A DNA stretch of 64,000 bases from Rhodeus uyekii (taxonomy: Eukaryota > Chordata > Actinopteri > Cypriniformes > Acheilognathidae), in the NCBI GenBank assembly GCA_037043235.1, contig JAWRVZ010000286.1, positions 526,055 to 590,054 on the forward strand, read 5' to 3'. Below, in pieces: positions 54,001 through 64,000 of the stretch. Within the stretch, counting starts at the first letter, position 1, and each line of letters opens with the position of its first letter. Made by a program: the position numbers and the translations under genes. The notes under the pieces are model-generated. The model was not told the origin of the DNA and made no database searches. It was given only the letters and a program-made list of their open reading frames with translations.

Positions 54001-57000
54001 TCCGTCCTGTTGAGTGCTCAGTGCTCAGTGATGTTAATGTATGTACTGTGCTTGATGAAGTAGAGTCAAGAAAGGAAACAGGTTCTTCACTATGTTCCTC
54101 AGTTGTCTGATATTGTATTCCTACAGAGTCCGAAGAGATGGACACTGAGCTTGTATCTGTTGAGTCAGATGGTCTTTTAGTGAGATCTTCACCTGATGTT
54201 GCTGTAGTATGAAAGGAGGAACTGGTTGTGACATCTTTGCTGAGCGTATCAGAGGTGTCATCTCCTGATGCTTCAGAATCCTTTGATGGCAAACTTGAAA
54301 AATAACTTGATGATGAAAAAACATCTTTGGCAGAAGTTATCTCTGAGGTCTTTGTGACAGAACTTTCAGAAAATTCTCTGTCTAAATCTTCAGTCTGTGC
54401 AGAGGAGAACAGAGTCTCTGACACGTTAATCACTGTGGAATCAGTTGGTTTTGCTGACAGCTCTTTGTCATCCATAACTGTAATTGTGCTTGTTGCTGTA
54501 TGTGGAGTAATATCTTGACTTGTGACTTCTCGTCCTGTTGAGTGCTCAGTGCTCAGTGATGTTAATGTATGTACTGTGCTTGATGAAGTAGAGTTAAGAG
54601 AGGATAAAGGTACTTCACTATATTCCTCAGTTGTCTGATCTTGTGTACCTTCAGCATCTGATGAGATGGACACTGGGCTTGTCTCTGTTTTGTAAGATAG
54701 TCTTTTAGAGAGATATTCACCTGATGTTGCTGTAGTCTGAAGAGAGGCACTGGTTGTGACATCTTTGCTAAACGTTTCAGAACTTTCATCGCCTGATGCT
54801 TCAGACTCCGTCGATGCCAAGCTTGAAAAATAACTTGATGATGAAAAAACGTCTTTGGCAGAAGTTATCTCTGAGGTCATTGTGGAAGAACTTTCAGATA
54901 ATTCTTTGTCTAAATCTTCAGTCTGTGCAGAGGAGAACAGAGTATCTGACATGTTAATAATTGTGGATTCAGTTGGATTTGCTGACAGCTCTATGTCATC
55001 CGTAAATGTCATGGTTGTTGCTGTATATGAAGTAATATCTTGACTTGTGACTGTTTGTCCTGTTGAGTGCTCACTGCTCATGGATGTTAATGTATGTATT
55101 GTGTTTGATGAAGTAGAGTCAAGAGAGGAAACAGGTTCTTCACTATGTGCCTCAGTTGTCTGATCTTGTGTTCCTACAGAGACCGATGAGATGGACACTG
55201 AGCTTGTACCTGTTGAGTCAGATGGTATCTTAGTGAGATCTTCACCTGATGTTGCTGTAGTATGACGAGGGGCACTGGTTGTGATATCTTTGGTAAACAT
55301 TTCAGAGGTGTCATCTCCTGATGCTTCAGACTCCGTTGATAGCAAGCTTGAAAAGTAACTTGATGGTGAAATAACATCTTTGGAAGTTGTTATCTCTGAG
55401 GTCATTGTGAAATAACTTTTAGATGGTTCTTTGTCTAAATCTTGAGTCTCTGCAGAAGAGAACAGAGTCTCTGACACGTTAATATTTGTGGATTCAGTTG
55501 GTTTTGCTGACAGCTCTATGTCATCCGTAACTGTCATGGTTGTTGCTGTTTGTGAAGTAATATCTTGACTTGTGACTGTTTGTCCTGTTGAGTGCTCACT
55601 GCTCATGGATGTTAATGTATGTACTGTGCTTGATGCAGTAGAGTCAAGAGAGGAAACAGGTTCTCCACTATGTGCTTCAGTTTCCTGATCTTGTGTTCCG
55701 ACAGAGGCCGATGAGATGGACACTGAGCTTGTATCTGTTGAGTCAGAGGGTTTTTTAGTGAGATCTTCACCTGATGTTGCTGTAGTATGAAAAGAGGCAC
55801 TGGTTGTGACAAGTTTGCTCAACATATCAGAGGTGTCATCTCCTGATGCTTCAGACTCCGTTGATAGCAAGCTTGAAAAATTACTTGAAGGTGAAAGAAC
55901 ATCTTTGGAAGTTGTTATCTCTGAGGTCATTGTGGAAGAACTTTTAGATGGTTCTTCGTCTAAATCTTGAGTCTGTGCAGAAGAAAACAGAGTCTCTGAC
56001 ACATTAATAATTGTGGATTCAGATGGTTTTGCTGACAGCTCTATGTCATCCACAACTGTCATGGTCGTTGCGGTATGTTTAGTAATATCTTGACTTGTGA
56101 CTGTATGTCCTGTTGAGTGTTCAGTGCTCATTGGTGATAATGTAAGTACTGTGCTTGATGCAGTAGAGTCAAGAGAGGAAACAGGTTCTCCACTATGTGC
56201 CTCAGTTTCCTGATCTTGTGTTCCGACAGAGGCCGATGAGATGGACACTGAGCTTGTATCTGTTGAGTCAGAGGGTTTTTTAGTGAGATCTTCACCTGAT
56301 GTTGCTGTAGTCTGAAGAGAGGCACTAGTTGTGAAATCTTTGCTGAGCATATCAGAGGTGTCATCTCCTGATGCTTCAGAATCCGTTGATGGCAAACTTG
56401 AAAAATAACTTGATGATGAAAAAACATCTTTGGCAGAAGTTATCTCTGAGGTCATTGTGACAGAACCTTCGGATAATACTTTGTCTAAATGTTCAGTCTG
56501 TGCAGACGAGAACAGAGTCTCTGGCACGTTAATAATTGTGGATTCAGTTGGTTTTGCTGACAGCTCTATGTCATCCATAACTGTCATGGTTGTTGCTGTA
56601 TATGAAGTAATATCTTGACTTGTGACTGTTTGTCCTGTTGAGTGCTCACTGCTCATGGATGTTAATGTATGTATTGTGTTTGATGAAGTAGAGTCAAGAG
56701 AGGAAACAGGTTCTTCACTATGTGCCTCAGTTGTCTGATCTTGTGTTCCTACAGAGACCGATGAGATGGACACTGAGCTTGTACCTGTTGAGTCAGATGG
56801 TATCTTAGTGAGATCTTCACCTGATGTTGCTGTAGTATGACGAGGGGCACTGGTTGTGACATCTTTGGTAAACATTTCAGAGGTGTCATCTCCTGATGCT
56901 TCAGACTCCGTTGATAGCAAGCTTGAAAAGTAACTTGATGGTGAAATAACATCTTTGGAAGTTGTTATCTCTGAGGTCATTGTGAAATAACTTTTAGATG

Positions 57001-60000
57001 GTTCTTTGTCTAAATCTTGAGTCTGTGCAGAAGAGAACAGAGTCTCTGACACGTTAATAATTGTGGATTCAGTTGGTTTTGCTGACAGCTCTATGTCATC
57101 CGTAACTGTCATGGTTGTTGCTGTTTGTGAAGTAATATCTTGACTTGTGACTGTTTGTCCTGTTGAGTGCTCACTGCTCATGGATGTTAATGTATGTACT
57201 GTGCTTGATGCAGTAGAGTCAAGAGAGGAAACAGGTTCTCCACTATGTGCTTCAGTTTCCTGATCTTGTGTTCCGACAGAGGCCGATGAGATGGACACTG
57301 AGCTTGTATCTGTTGAGTCAGAGGGTTTTTTAGTGAGATCTTCACCTGATGTTGCTGTAGTATGAAAAGAGGCACTGGTTGTGACAAGTTTGCTCAACAT
57401 ATCAGAGGTGTCATCTCCTGATGCTTCAGACTCCGTTGATAGCAAGCTTGAAAAATTACTTGAAGGTGAAAGAACATCTTTGGAAGTTGTTATCTCTGAG
57501 GTCATTGTGGAAGAACTTTTAGATGGTTCTTCGTCTAAATCTTGAGTCTGTGCAGAAGAAAACAGAGTCTCTGACACATTAATAATTGTGGATTCAGATG
57601 GTTTTGCTGACAGCTCTATGTCATCCACAACTGTCATGGTCGTTGCGGTATGTTTAGTAATATCTTGACTCGTGACTGTATGTCCTGTTGAGTGCTCAGT
57701 GCTCATTGGTGATAATGTAAGTACTGTGCTTGATGCAGTAGAGTCAAGAGAGGAAACAGGTTCTCCACTATGTGCCTCAGTTTCCTGATCTTGTGTTCCG
57801 ACAGAGGCCGATGAGATGGACACTGAGCTTGTATCTGTTGAGTCAGAGGGTTTTTTAGTGAGATCTTCACCTGATGTTGCTGTAGTCTGAAGAGAGGCAC
57901 TAGTTGTGAAATCTTTGCTGAGCATATCAGAGGTGTCATCTCCTGATGCTTCAGAATCCGTTGATGGCAAACTTGAAAAATAACTTGATGATGAAAAAAC
58001 ATCTTTGGCAGAAGTTATCTCTGAGGTCATTGTGACAGAACCTTCGGATAATACTTTGTCTAAATGTTCAGTCTGTGCAGACGAGAACAGAGTCTCTGGC
58101 ACGTTAATAATTGTGGATTCAGTTGGTTTTGCTGACAGCTCTATGTCATCCATAACTGTAATGGTGCTTGTTGCTGTATGTTTAGTAATATCTTGACTTG
58201 TGACTGTTTGTCCTGTTGAGTGCTCACTGCTTATTGATGTTAATGTATGTACTGTGCTTGATGATGTAGAGTCAAGAGAGGAAACAGGTTCTTCACTGTG
58301 TGCCTCAGTTGTCTGATCTTGTGTTCCTACAGTGTGCGATGAGATGGACACTGAGCTTGCATCTATTGAGTCAGAGGGTTTTTTAGTGAGATCTTCACCT
58401 GATGTTGCTGTAGTATGAAAAGAGGCACTGGTTGTGACAAGTTTGCTCAACATATCAGAGGTGTCATCTCCTGATGCTTCAGACTCCGTTGATAGCAAGC
58501 TTGAAAAATTACTTGAAGGTGAAAGAACATCTTTGGAAGTTGTTATATCCGAGGTCATTGTGGAAGAACTTTTAGATGGTTCTTCGTCTAAATCTTGAGT
58601 CTGTGCAGAAGAAAACAGAGTCTCTGACACGTTAATGATTGTGGATTCAGTTGGTTTTGTTGACAGCTCTATGTCATCCATAACTGTCATGGTCGTTGCG
58701 GTATGTTTAGTAATATCTTGACTTTTGACTGTATGTCCTGTTGAGTGCTCACTGCTCATTGATTTTAATGTATGTACAGTTCTTGATGAAGTGGAGTCAA
58801 GAGAGGAAACAGGTTCTTCACTATGTGCCTCAGTTGTCTGATCTTTTGTTTCTACAGAGACCGATGAGATGGACACTGAGCTTGTATCTGTTGAGTCAGA
58901 TGGTCTCTTAGTGAGATCTTCACCTGATGTTGCTGTAGTATGAAAAGAGGCACTGGTTGTGACAAGTTTGCTCAACATATGAGAGGTGTCATCTCCTGAT
59001 GCTTCAGAATCCGTTGATGGCAAACTTGAAAAATTACTTGAAGGTGAAAGAACATCTTTGGAAGTTGTTATCTCTGAGGTCATTGTGAAAGAACTTTTAT
59101 ATGGTTCTTTGCCTAAATCTTGAGTCTGAGCAGAGGAGAACAGAGTCTCTGACACATTTATCATTGTGGATTCAGATGGTTTTGCTGACAGGTCATTGTC
59201 ATCCATAACTGTAATGGTGCTTGTTGCTGTATGTGAAGTAATATCTTGACTTGTGACTGCTCGTCCTGTTGAGTGCTCAGTGCTCATTGGTGATAATGTA
59301 TGTACTGTGCTTGATGAAGTAGAGTCAAGAGAGGAAACAGGTTCTTCACTATGTGCCTCAGTTGTCTGATCTTGTGTTCCTACAGAGACCGATGAGATGG
59401 ACACTGAGCTTGTACCTGTTGAGTCAGATGGTCTCTTAGTGAGATCTTCACCTGATGTTGCTGTAGTCTGAAGAGAGGCACTAGTTGTGAAATCTTTGCT
59501 GAGCATATCAGAGGTGTCATCTCCTGAAGCTTCAGAATCCGTTGATGGCAAACTTGAAAAATAACTTGATGATGAAAAAACATCTTTGGCAGAAGTTATC
59601 TCTGAGGTCATCGTGACAGAACCTTCGGATAATACTTTGTCTAAATGTTCAGTCTGTGCAGACGAGAACAGAGTCTCTGACACGTTAATAATTGTGGATT
59701 CAGTTGGTTTTGCTGACAGTTCTATGTCATCCGTAACTGTAATGGTGCTTGTTGCTGTATGTTTAGTAATATCTTGACTTGTGACTGTTTGTCCTGTTGA
59801 GTGCTCACTGCTTATTGATGTTAATGTATGTACTGTGCTTGATGATGTAGAGTCAAGAGAGGAAACAGGTTCTTCACTGTGTGCCTCAGTTGTCTGATCT
59901 TGTGTTCCTACAGTGTGCGATGAGATGGACACTGAGCTTGCATCTGTTGAGTCAGAGGGTTTTTTAGTGAGAGCTTCACCTGATGTTGCTGTAGTATGAA

Positions 60001-63000
60001 AAGAGGCACTGGTTGTGACAAGTTTGCTCAACATATCAGAGGTATCATCTCCTGATGCTTCAGACTCCGTTGATAGCAAGCTTGAAAAATTACTTGAAGG
60101 TGAAATAACATCTTTGGAAGTTGTTATATCTGAGGTCATTGTGGAAGAACTTTTAGATGGTTCTTCGTCTAAATCTTGAGTCTGTGCAGAAGAAAACAGA
60201 GTCTCTGACACGTTAATAATTGTGGATTCAATTGTTTTTGCTGACAGCTCTATGTCATCCGTAACTGTAATGGTGCTTGTTGCTGTATGTTTAGTAATAT
60301 CTTGACTTGTGACTGTTTGTCCTGTTGAGTGCTCACTGCTTATTGATGTTAATGTATGTACTGTGCTTGATGATGTAGAGTCAAGAGAGGAAACAGGTTC
60401 TTCACTGTGTGCCTCAGTTGTCTGATCTTGTGTTCCTACAGTGTGCGATGAGATGGACACTGAGCTTGCATCTGTTGAGTCAGAGGGTTTTTTAGTGAGA
60501 GCTTCACCTGATGTTGCTGTAGTATGAAAAGAGGCACTGGTTGTGACAAGTTTGCTCAACATATCAGAGGTGTCATCTCCTGATGCTTCAGACTCCGTTG
60601 ATAGCAAGCTTGAAAAATTACTTGAAGGTGAAAGAACATCTTTGGAAGTTGTTATATCTGAGGTCATTGTGGAAGAACTTTTAGATGGTTCTTCGTCTAA
60701 ATCTTGAGTCTGTGCAGAAGAAAACAGAGTCTCTGACACGTTAATGATTGTGGATTCAGTTGGTTTTGTTGACAGCTCTATGTCATCCATAACTGTCATG
60801 GTCGTTGCGGTATGTTTAGTAATATCTTGACTTTTGACTGTATGTCCTGTTGAGTGCTCACTGCTCATTGATTTTAATGTATGTACAGTTCTTGATGAAG
60901 TGGAGTCAAGAGAGGAAACAGGTTCTTCACTATGTGCCTCAGTTGTCTGATCTTTTGTTTCTACAGAGACCGATGAGATGGACACTGAGCTTGTATCTGT
61001 TGAGTCAGATGGTCTCTTAGTGAGATCTTCACCTGATGTTGCTGTAGTATGAAAAGAGGCACTGGTTGTGACAAGTTTGCTCAACATATCAGAGGTGTCA
61101 TCTCCTGATGCTTCAGAATCCGTTGATGGCAAACTTGAAAAATTACTTGAAGGTGAAAGAACATCTTTGGAAGTTGTTATCTCTGAGGTCATTGTGAAAG
61201 AACTTTTATATGGTTCTTTGCCTAAATCTTGAGTCTGAGCAGAGGAGAACAGAGTCTCTGACACATTTATCATTGTGGATTCAGATGGTTTTGCTGACAG
61301 GTCATTGTCATCCATAACTGTAATGGTGCTTGTTGCTGTATGTGAAGTAATATCTTGACTTGTGACTGCTCGTCCTGTTGAGTGCTCAGTGCTCATTGGT
61401 GATAATGTATGTACTGTGCTTGATGAAGTAGAGTCAAGAGAGGAAACAGGTTCTTCACTATGTGCCTCAGTTGTCTGATCTTGTGTTCCTACAGAGACCG
61501 ATGAGATGGACACTGAGCTTGTATCTGTTGAGTCAGATGGTCTCTTAGTGAGATCTTCACCTGATGTTGCTGTAGTCTGAAGAGAGGCACTAGTTGTGAA
61601 ATCTTTGCTGAGCATATCAGAGGTGTCATCTCCTGATGCTTCAGAATCCGTTGATGGCAAACTTGAAAAATAACTTGATGATGAAAAAACATCTTTGGCA
61701 GAAGTTATCTCTGAGGTCATCGTGACAGAACCTTCGGATAATACTTTGTCTAAATGTTCAGTCTGTGCAGACGAGAACAGAGTCTCTGACACGTTAATAA
61801 TTGTGGATTCAGTTGGTTTTGCTGACAGTTCTATGTCATCCGTAACTGTAATGGTGCTTGTTGCTGTATGTTTAGTAATATCTTGACTTGTGACTGTTTG
61901 TCCTGTTGAGCGCTCACTGCTTATTGATGTTAATGTATGTACTGTGCTTGATGATGTAGAGTCAAGAGAGGAAACAGGTTCTTCACTGTGTGCCTCAGTT
62001 GTCTGATCTTGTGTTCCTACAGTGTGCGATGAGATGGACACTGAGCTTGCATCTGTTGAGTCAGAGGGTTTTTTAGTGAGAGCTTCACCTGATGTTGCTG
62101 TAGTATGAAAAGAGGCACTGGTTGTGACAAGTTTGCTCAACATATCAGAGGTATCATCTCCTGATGCTTCAGACTCCGTTGATAGCAAGCTTGAAAAATT
62201 ACTTGAAGGTGAAATAACATCTTTGGAAGTTGTTATATCTGAGGTCATTGTGGAAGAACTTTTAGATGGTTCTTCGTCTAAATCTTGAGTCTGTGCAGAA
62301 GAAAACAGAGTCTCTGACACGTTAATAATTGTGGATTCAATTGTTTTTGCTGACAGCTCTATGTCATCCATAACTGTCATGGTCGTTGCGGTAAGTTTAG
62401 TAATATCTTGACTTGTGACTGTATGTCCTGTTGAGTGCTCACTGCTCATTGATTTTAATGTATGTACAGTTCTTGATGAAGTGGAGTCAAGAGAGGAAAC
62501 AGGTTCTTCACTATGTGCCTCAGTTGTCTGATCTTTTGTTTCTACAGAGACCGATGAGATGGACACTGAGCTTGTACCTGTTGAATCAGATGGTATCTTA
62601 GTGAGATCTTCACCTGATGTTGCTGTAGTCTGAAGAGAGGCACTAGTTGTGAAATCTTTGCTGAGCATATCAGAGGTGTCATCTCCTGAAGCTTCAGAAT
62701 CCGTTGATGGCAAACTTGAAAAATAACTTGATGATGAAAAAACATCTTTGGCAGAAGTTATCTCTGAGGTCATCGTGACAGAACCTTCGGATAATACTTT
62801 GTCTAAATGTTCAGTCTGTGCAGACGAGAACAGAGTCTCTGACACGTTAATAATTGTGGATTCAGTTGGTTTTGCTGACAGTTCTATGTCATCCGTAACT
62901 GTAATGGTGCTTGTTGCTGTATGTTTAGTAATATCTTGACTTGTGACTGTTTGTCCTGTTGAGTGCTCACTGCTTATTGATGTTAATGTATGTACTGTGC

Positions 63001-64000
63001 TTGATGATGTAGAGTCAAGAGAGGAAACAGGTTCTTCACTGTGTGCCTCAGTTGTCTGATCTTGTGTTCCTACAGTGTGCGATGAGATGGACACTGAGCT
63101 TGCATCTGTTGAGTCAGAGGGTGTTTTAGTGAGAGCTTCACCTGATGTTGCTGTAGTATGAAAAGAGGCACTGGTTGTGACAAGTTTGCTCAACATATCA
63201 GAGGTGTCATCTCCTGATGCTTCAGACTCCGTTGATAGCAAGCTTGAAAAATTACTTGAAGGTGAAATAACATCTTTGGAAGTTGTTATATCTGAGGTCA
63301 TTGTGGAAGAACTTTTAGATGGTTCTTCGTCTAAATCTTGAGTCTGTGCAGAAGAAAACAGAGTCTCTGACACGTTAATAATTGTGGATTCAGTTGGTTT
63401 TGCTGACAGCTCTATGTCATCCATAACTGTCATGGTCGTTGCGGTATGTTTAGTAATATCTTGACTTGTGACTGTATGTCCTGTTGAGTGCTCACTGCTC
63501 ATTGATTTTAATGTATGTACAGTTCTTGATGAAGTGGAGTCAAGAGAGGAAACAGGTTCTTCACTATGTGCCTCAGTTGTCTGATCTTTTGTTTCTACAG
63601 AGACCGATGAGATGGACACTGAGCTTGTATCTGTTGAGTCAGATGGTCTCTTAGTGAGATCTTCACCTGATGTTGCTGTAGTATGAAAAGAGGCACTGGT
63701 TGTGACAAGTTTGCTCAACATATCAGAGGTGTCATCTCCTGATGCTTCAGAATCCGTTGATGGCAAACTTGAAAAATTACTTGAAGGTGAAAGAACATCT
63801 TTGGAAGTTGTTATCTCTGAGGTCATTGTGAAAGAACTTTTATATGGTTCTTTGCCTAAATATTGAGTCTGAGCAGAGGAGAACAGAGTCTCTGACACAT
63901 TTATCATTGTGGATTCAGATGGTTTTGCTGACAGGTCATTGTCATCCATAACTGTAATGGTGCTTGTTGCTGTATGTGAAGTAATATCTTGACTTGTGAC
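44923..64000 (-). CDS. vcan: vcan, versican core protein, 3' part (GAG region and G3 domain)
   Basis: Eight exons read on the - strand: 64,000-51,235 (partial, open beyond the window), 51,142-51,029, 50,731-50,618, 48,896-48,738, 48,574-48,492, 46,825-46,681, 45,735-45,553 and 45,071-44,923. All junctions are GT-AG and keep frame. The order GAG - EGF - EGF - C-type lectin - sushi - tail is that of lecticans, and the DTETC...GWHKFQGHCYKYF lectin start and exon sizes (114, 114, 159, 83, 145, 183 bp) identify versican. Versican is a large secreted chondroitin sulfate proteoglycan. G1 (hyaluronan binding) is not in this window. The GAG exon is unusually long and repetitive. The gene faces hapln1 tail to tail. 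Confidence 0.95.
45072..45552 (-). other. vcan last intron
   Basis: 481 bp with a 24-base poly-T run (about 45,281-45,304). No other feature. Confidence 0.6.
45553..45735 (-). CDS. vcan: vcan exon: sushi (CCP) module
   Basis: 183 bp, phase 1 to 1. VSCSQPPLVHNARTFGQLRP, then SLIRYQCKNGF, TIRCRGDGSWDLPRISC. Four cysteines and the conserved Trp of a CCP module. The donor is AGTC|GTAAG. Confidence 0.95.
45736..46680 (-). other. vcan intron between lectin and sushi exons
   Basis: 945 bp, very AT-rich; nothing recognised. Confidence 0.6.
46681..46825 (-). CDS. vcan: vcan exon: C-type lectin domain, third part
   Basis: 145 bp. QYENWRPNQPDSFFSSGEDC, then VVMIWHEDGQWNDVPCNYHL and TFTCKKG. The QPD and WND calcium/ligand motifs of lectican lectin domains are intact. 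The donor is ACAG|GTGAG. Confidence 0.95.
46826..48491 (-). other. vcan intron within the lectin domain (second to third part)
   Basis: 1,666 bp of AT-rich sequence; nothing recognised. Confidence 0.6.
48492..48574 (-). CDS. vcan: vcan exon: C-type lectin domain, second part
   Basis: 83 bp, the usual size for this exon. LGLDYQWIGLNDKMFENDFR followed by WTDGRVV. The WIGLND core of the lectin fold is present. Confidence 0.95.
48738..48896 (-). CDS. vcan: vcan exon: C-type lectin domain, first part
   Basis: 159 bp. DTETCNYGWHKFQGHCYKYF, then RNWDTAERECRLQGAHLASV and LSHDEQQYIN. It is very close to the versican-specific lectin start, with the first disulfide cysteines. Confidence 0.96.
48897..50617 (-). 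other. vcan intron between second EGF and lectin exons
   Basis: 1,721 bp, no mobile element or reading frame of note seen. Confidence 0.6.
50618..50731 (-). CDS. vcan: vcan exon: second EGF module, calcium-binding type
   Basis: 114 bp, phase 1 to 1. DVDECHTNPCRNGGTCIDGL, then NSFTCVCLPSYAGALCEQ. Six cysteines; the DVDEC start and the Asn/Phe-Thr spacing indicate a calcium-binding EGF module. Confidence 0.95.
51029..51142 (-). CDS. vcan: vcan exon: first EGF module
   Basis: 114 bp, phase 1 to 1. GVHSCSDDVCLNGGSCVKIG, then SAQICSCPPGYSGEHCEM. Six cysteines. The intron to the GAG exon is only 92 bp. Confidence 0.95.
51235..64000 (-). CDS. vcan: vcan giant GAG-attachment exon (partial, GAG-beta position)
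   Basis: The frame stays open from the window edge to the donor CCAG|GTAGG at 51,235, at least 12,766 bp and 4,255 codons, and continues beyond the window. The mammalian GAG-beta exon in the same position is about 5.2 kb (family knowledge). The last 2.75 kb (about 53,990 to 51,235) is unique Ser/Thr/Glu-rich sequence with acidic Ser-Gly sites (EDREGSGIIDDD, HQDGSGEEDR, LSEDGSGEDSTEGDG, EDDGSGDDR) and a small QPDFE/QPDIE repeat. Upstream, 19 tandem units of 175-176 residues follow. There are essentially no cysteines; the composition fits an extended, heavily O-glycosylated mucin-like rod. Confidence 0.93.
53990..64000 (-). repeat. tandem array of 19 coding units, about 525-528 bp each
   Basis: Each unit contains, in order: SAKPTESTIINVSETLFSSA, a variable block (QDLDEEPSK, EHLDKVLSEGS, DLGKEPYK or DLDKEPSK type), TSEITTSKDV, STxSEASGDDTS, TTSASFHTTATSGEDLTK, PSDSTDTSSVSISS, EAHSEEPVSSLDSTSSSTVH, STGQTVTSQDIT. 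The conserved PSNFSS/SSSYFSS landmarks recur at, for example, 54,327, 54,855, 56,430, 58,005, 59,586, 61,695 and 62,748. Units sort into a few subtypes arranged in higher-order blocks. Every length is a multiple of three, so the frame is preserved. Confidence 0.95.

Noticed and set aside
51672..62939. Several + strand reading frames, including one of 197 codons at 51,672-52,265, 194 codons at 53,289-53,873 and recurrent 62-63-codon frames every few hundred bases
   Set aside because: They are antisense shadows of the vcan GAG exon. The recurrent ones reflect the tandem repeat period, and none resembles a protein family.
53990..64000. Regular repeat spacing that might suggest a satellite or CRISPR-like array
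   Set aside because: Units are about 525-528 bp, contiguous, without spacers, and keep one open protein frame. This is a coding tandem repeat in a vertebrate gene.

Overview
The window is vertebrate chromosomal DNA and most likely comes from a teleost fish, probably a cyprinid. Genes are split into short exons with GT-AG introns. Two neighbouring genes form the HAPLN1-VCAN (link protein - versican) pair. The repeats are ones typical of fish: DIRS-type and sushi/Tf1-type retrotransposons, L2-like LINEs, 5S- and tRNA-derived SINEs, and hAT-like DNA transposons. No prokaryotic features are present. The species and the a/b paralogue identity cannot be settled from sequence alone.

Layout. 1-24,186 is repeat-rich upstream DNA. 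It holds three related DIRS-like non-autonomous elements (1,003-2,968; 6,808-~8,470; 18,017-21,933), a broken DIRS copy interrupted by an unfamiliar retroposon-like unit with a membrane/coiled-coil reading frame (3,058-5,045), LINE and hAT fragments (9,071-9,684), an intact chromodomain Ty3/gypsy retrotransposon (12,605-17,795) with 442-bp LTRs and a 5-bp target duplication, nested hAT elements (19,894-21,225, one with a tRNA-Ser-like segment), and a solo LTR (23,428-23,743).

24,187-36,382 is hapln1 on the + strand (signal-peptide exon, Ig exon, two link-module exons; 328 aa). Its 10-kb first intron contains an apparently intact 5.2-kb DIRS retrotransposon in antisense, two SINEs and an 896-bp inverted-repeat DNA transposon. 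36,383-44,922 is the intergenic region, with LINE and DIRS remnants and AT microsatellites.

44,923-64,000 is the 3' part of versican (vcan) on the - strand: eight exons covering the glycosaminoglycan (GAG) attachment region, two EGF modules, a C-type lectin domain in three exons, a sushi module and a basic tail. The N-terminal G1 domain lies beyond the window. The GAG exon is at least 12,766 bp and contains 19 tandem units of about 525-528 bp (175-176 aa), each with two Ser-Gly sites. This is the most striking feature here.

The two host genes are arranged tail to tail, as in mammals. Their products act together in the extracellular matrix: link protein stabilises binding of the versican G1 domain to hyaluronan, the versican GAG region carries chondroitin sulfate, and its G3 domain (EGF-lectin-sushi) binds matrix ligands.
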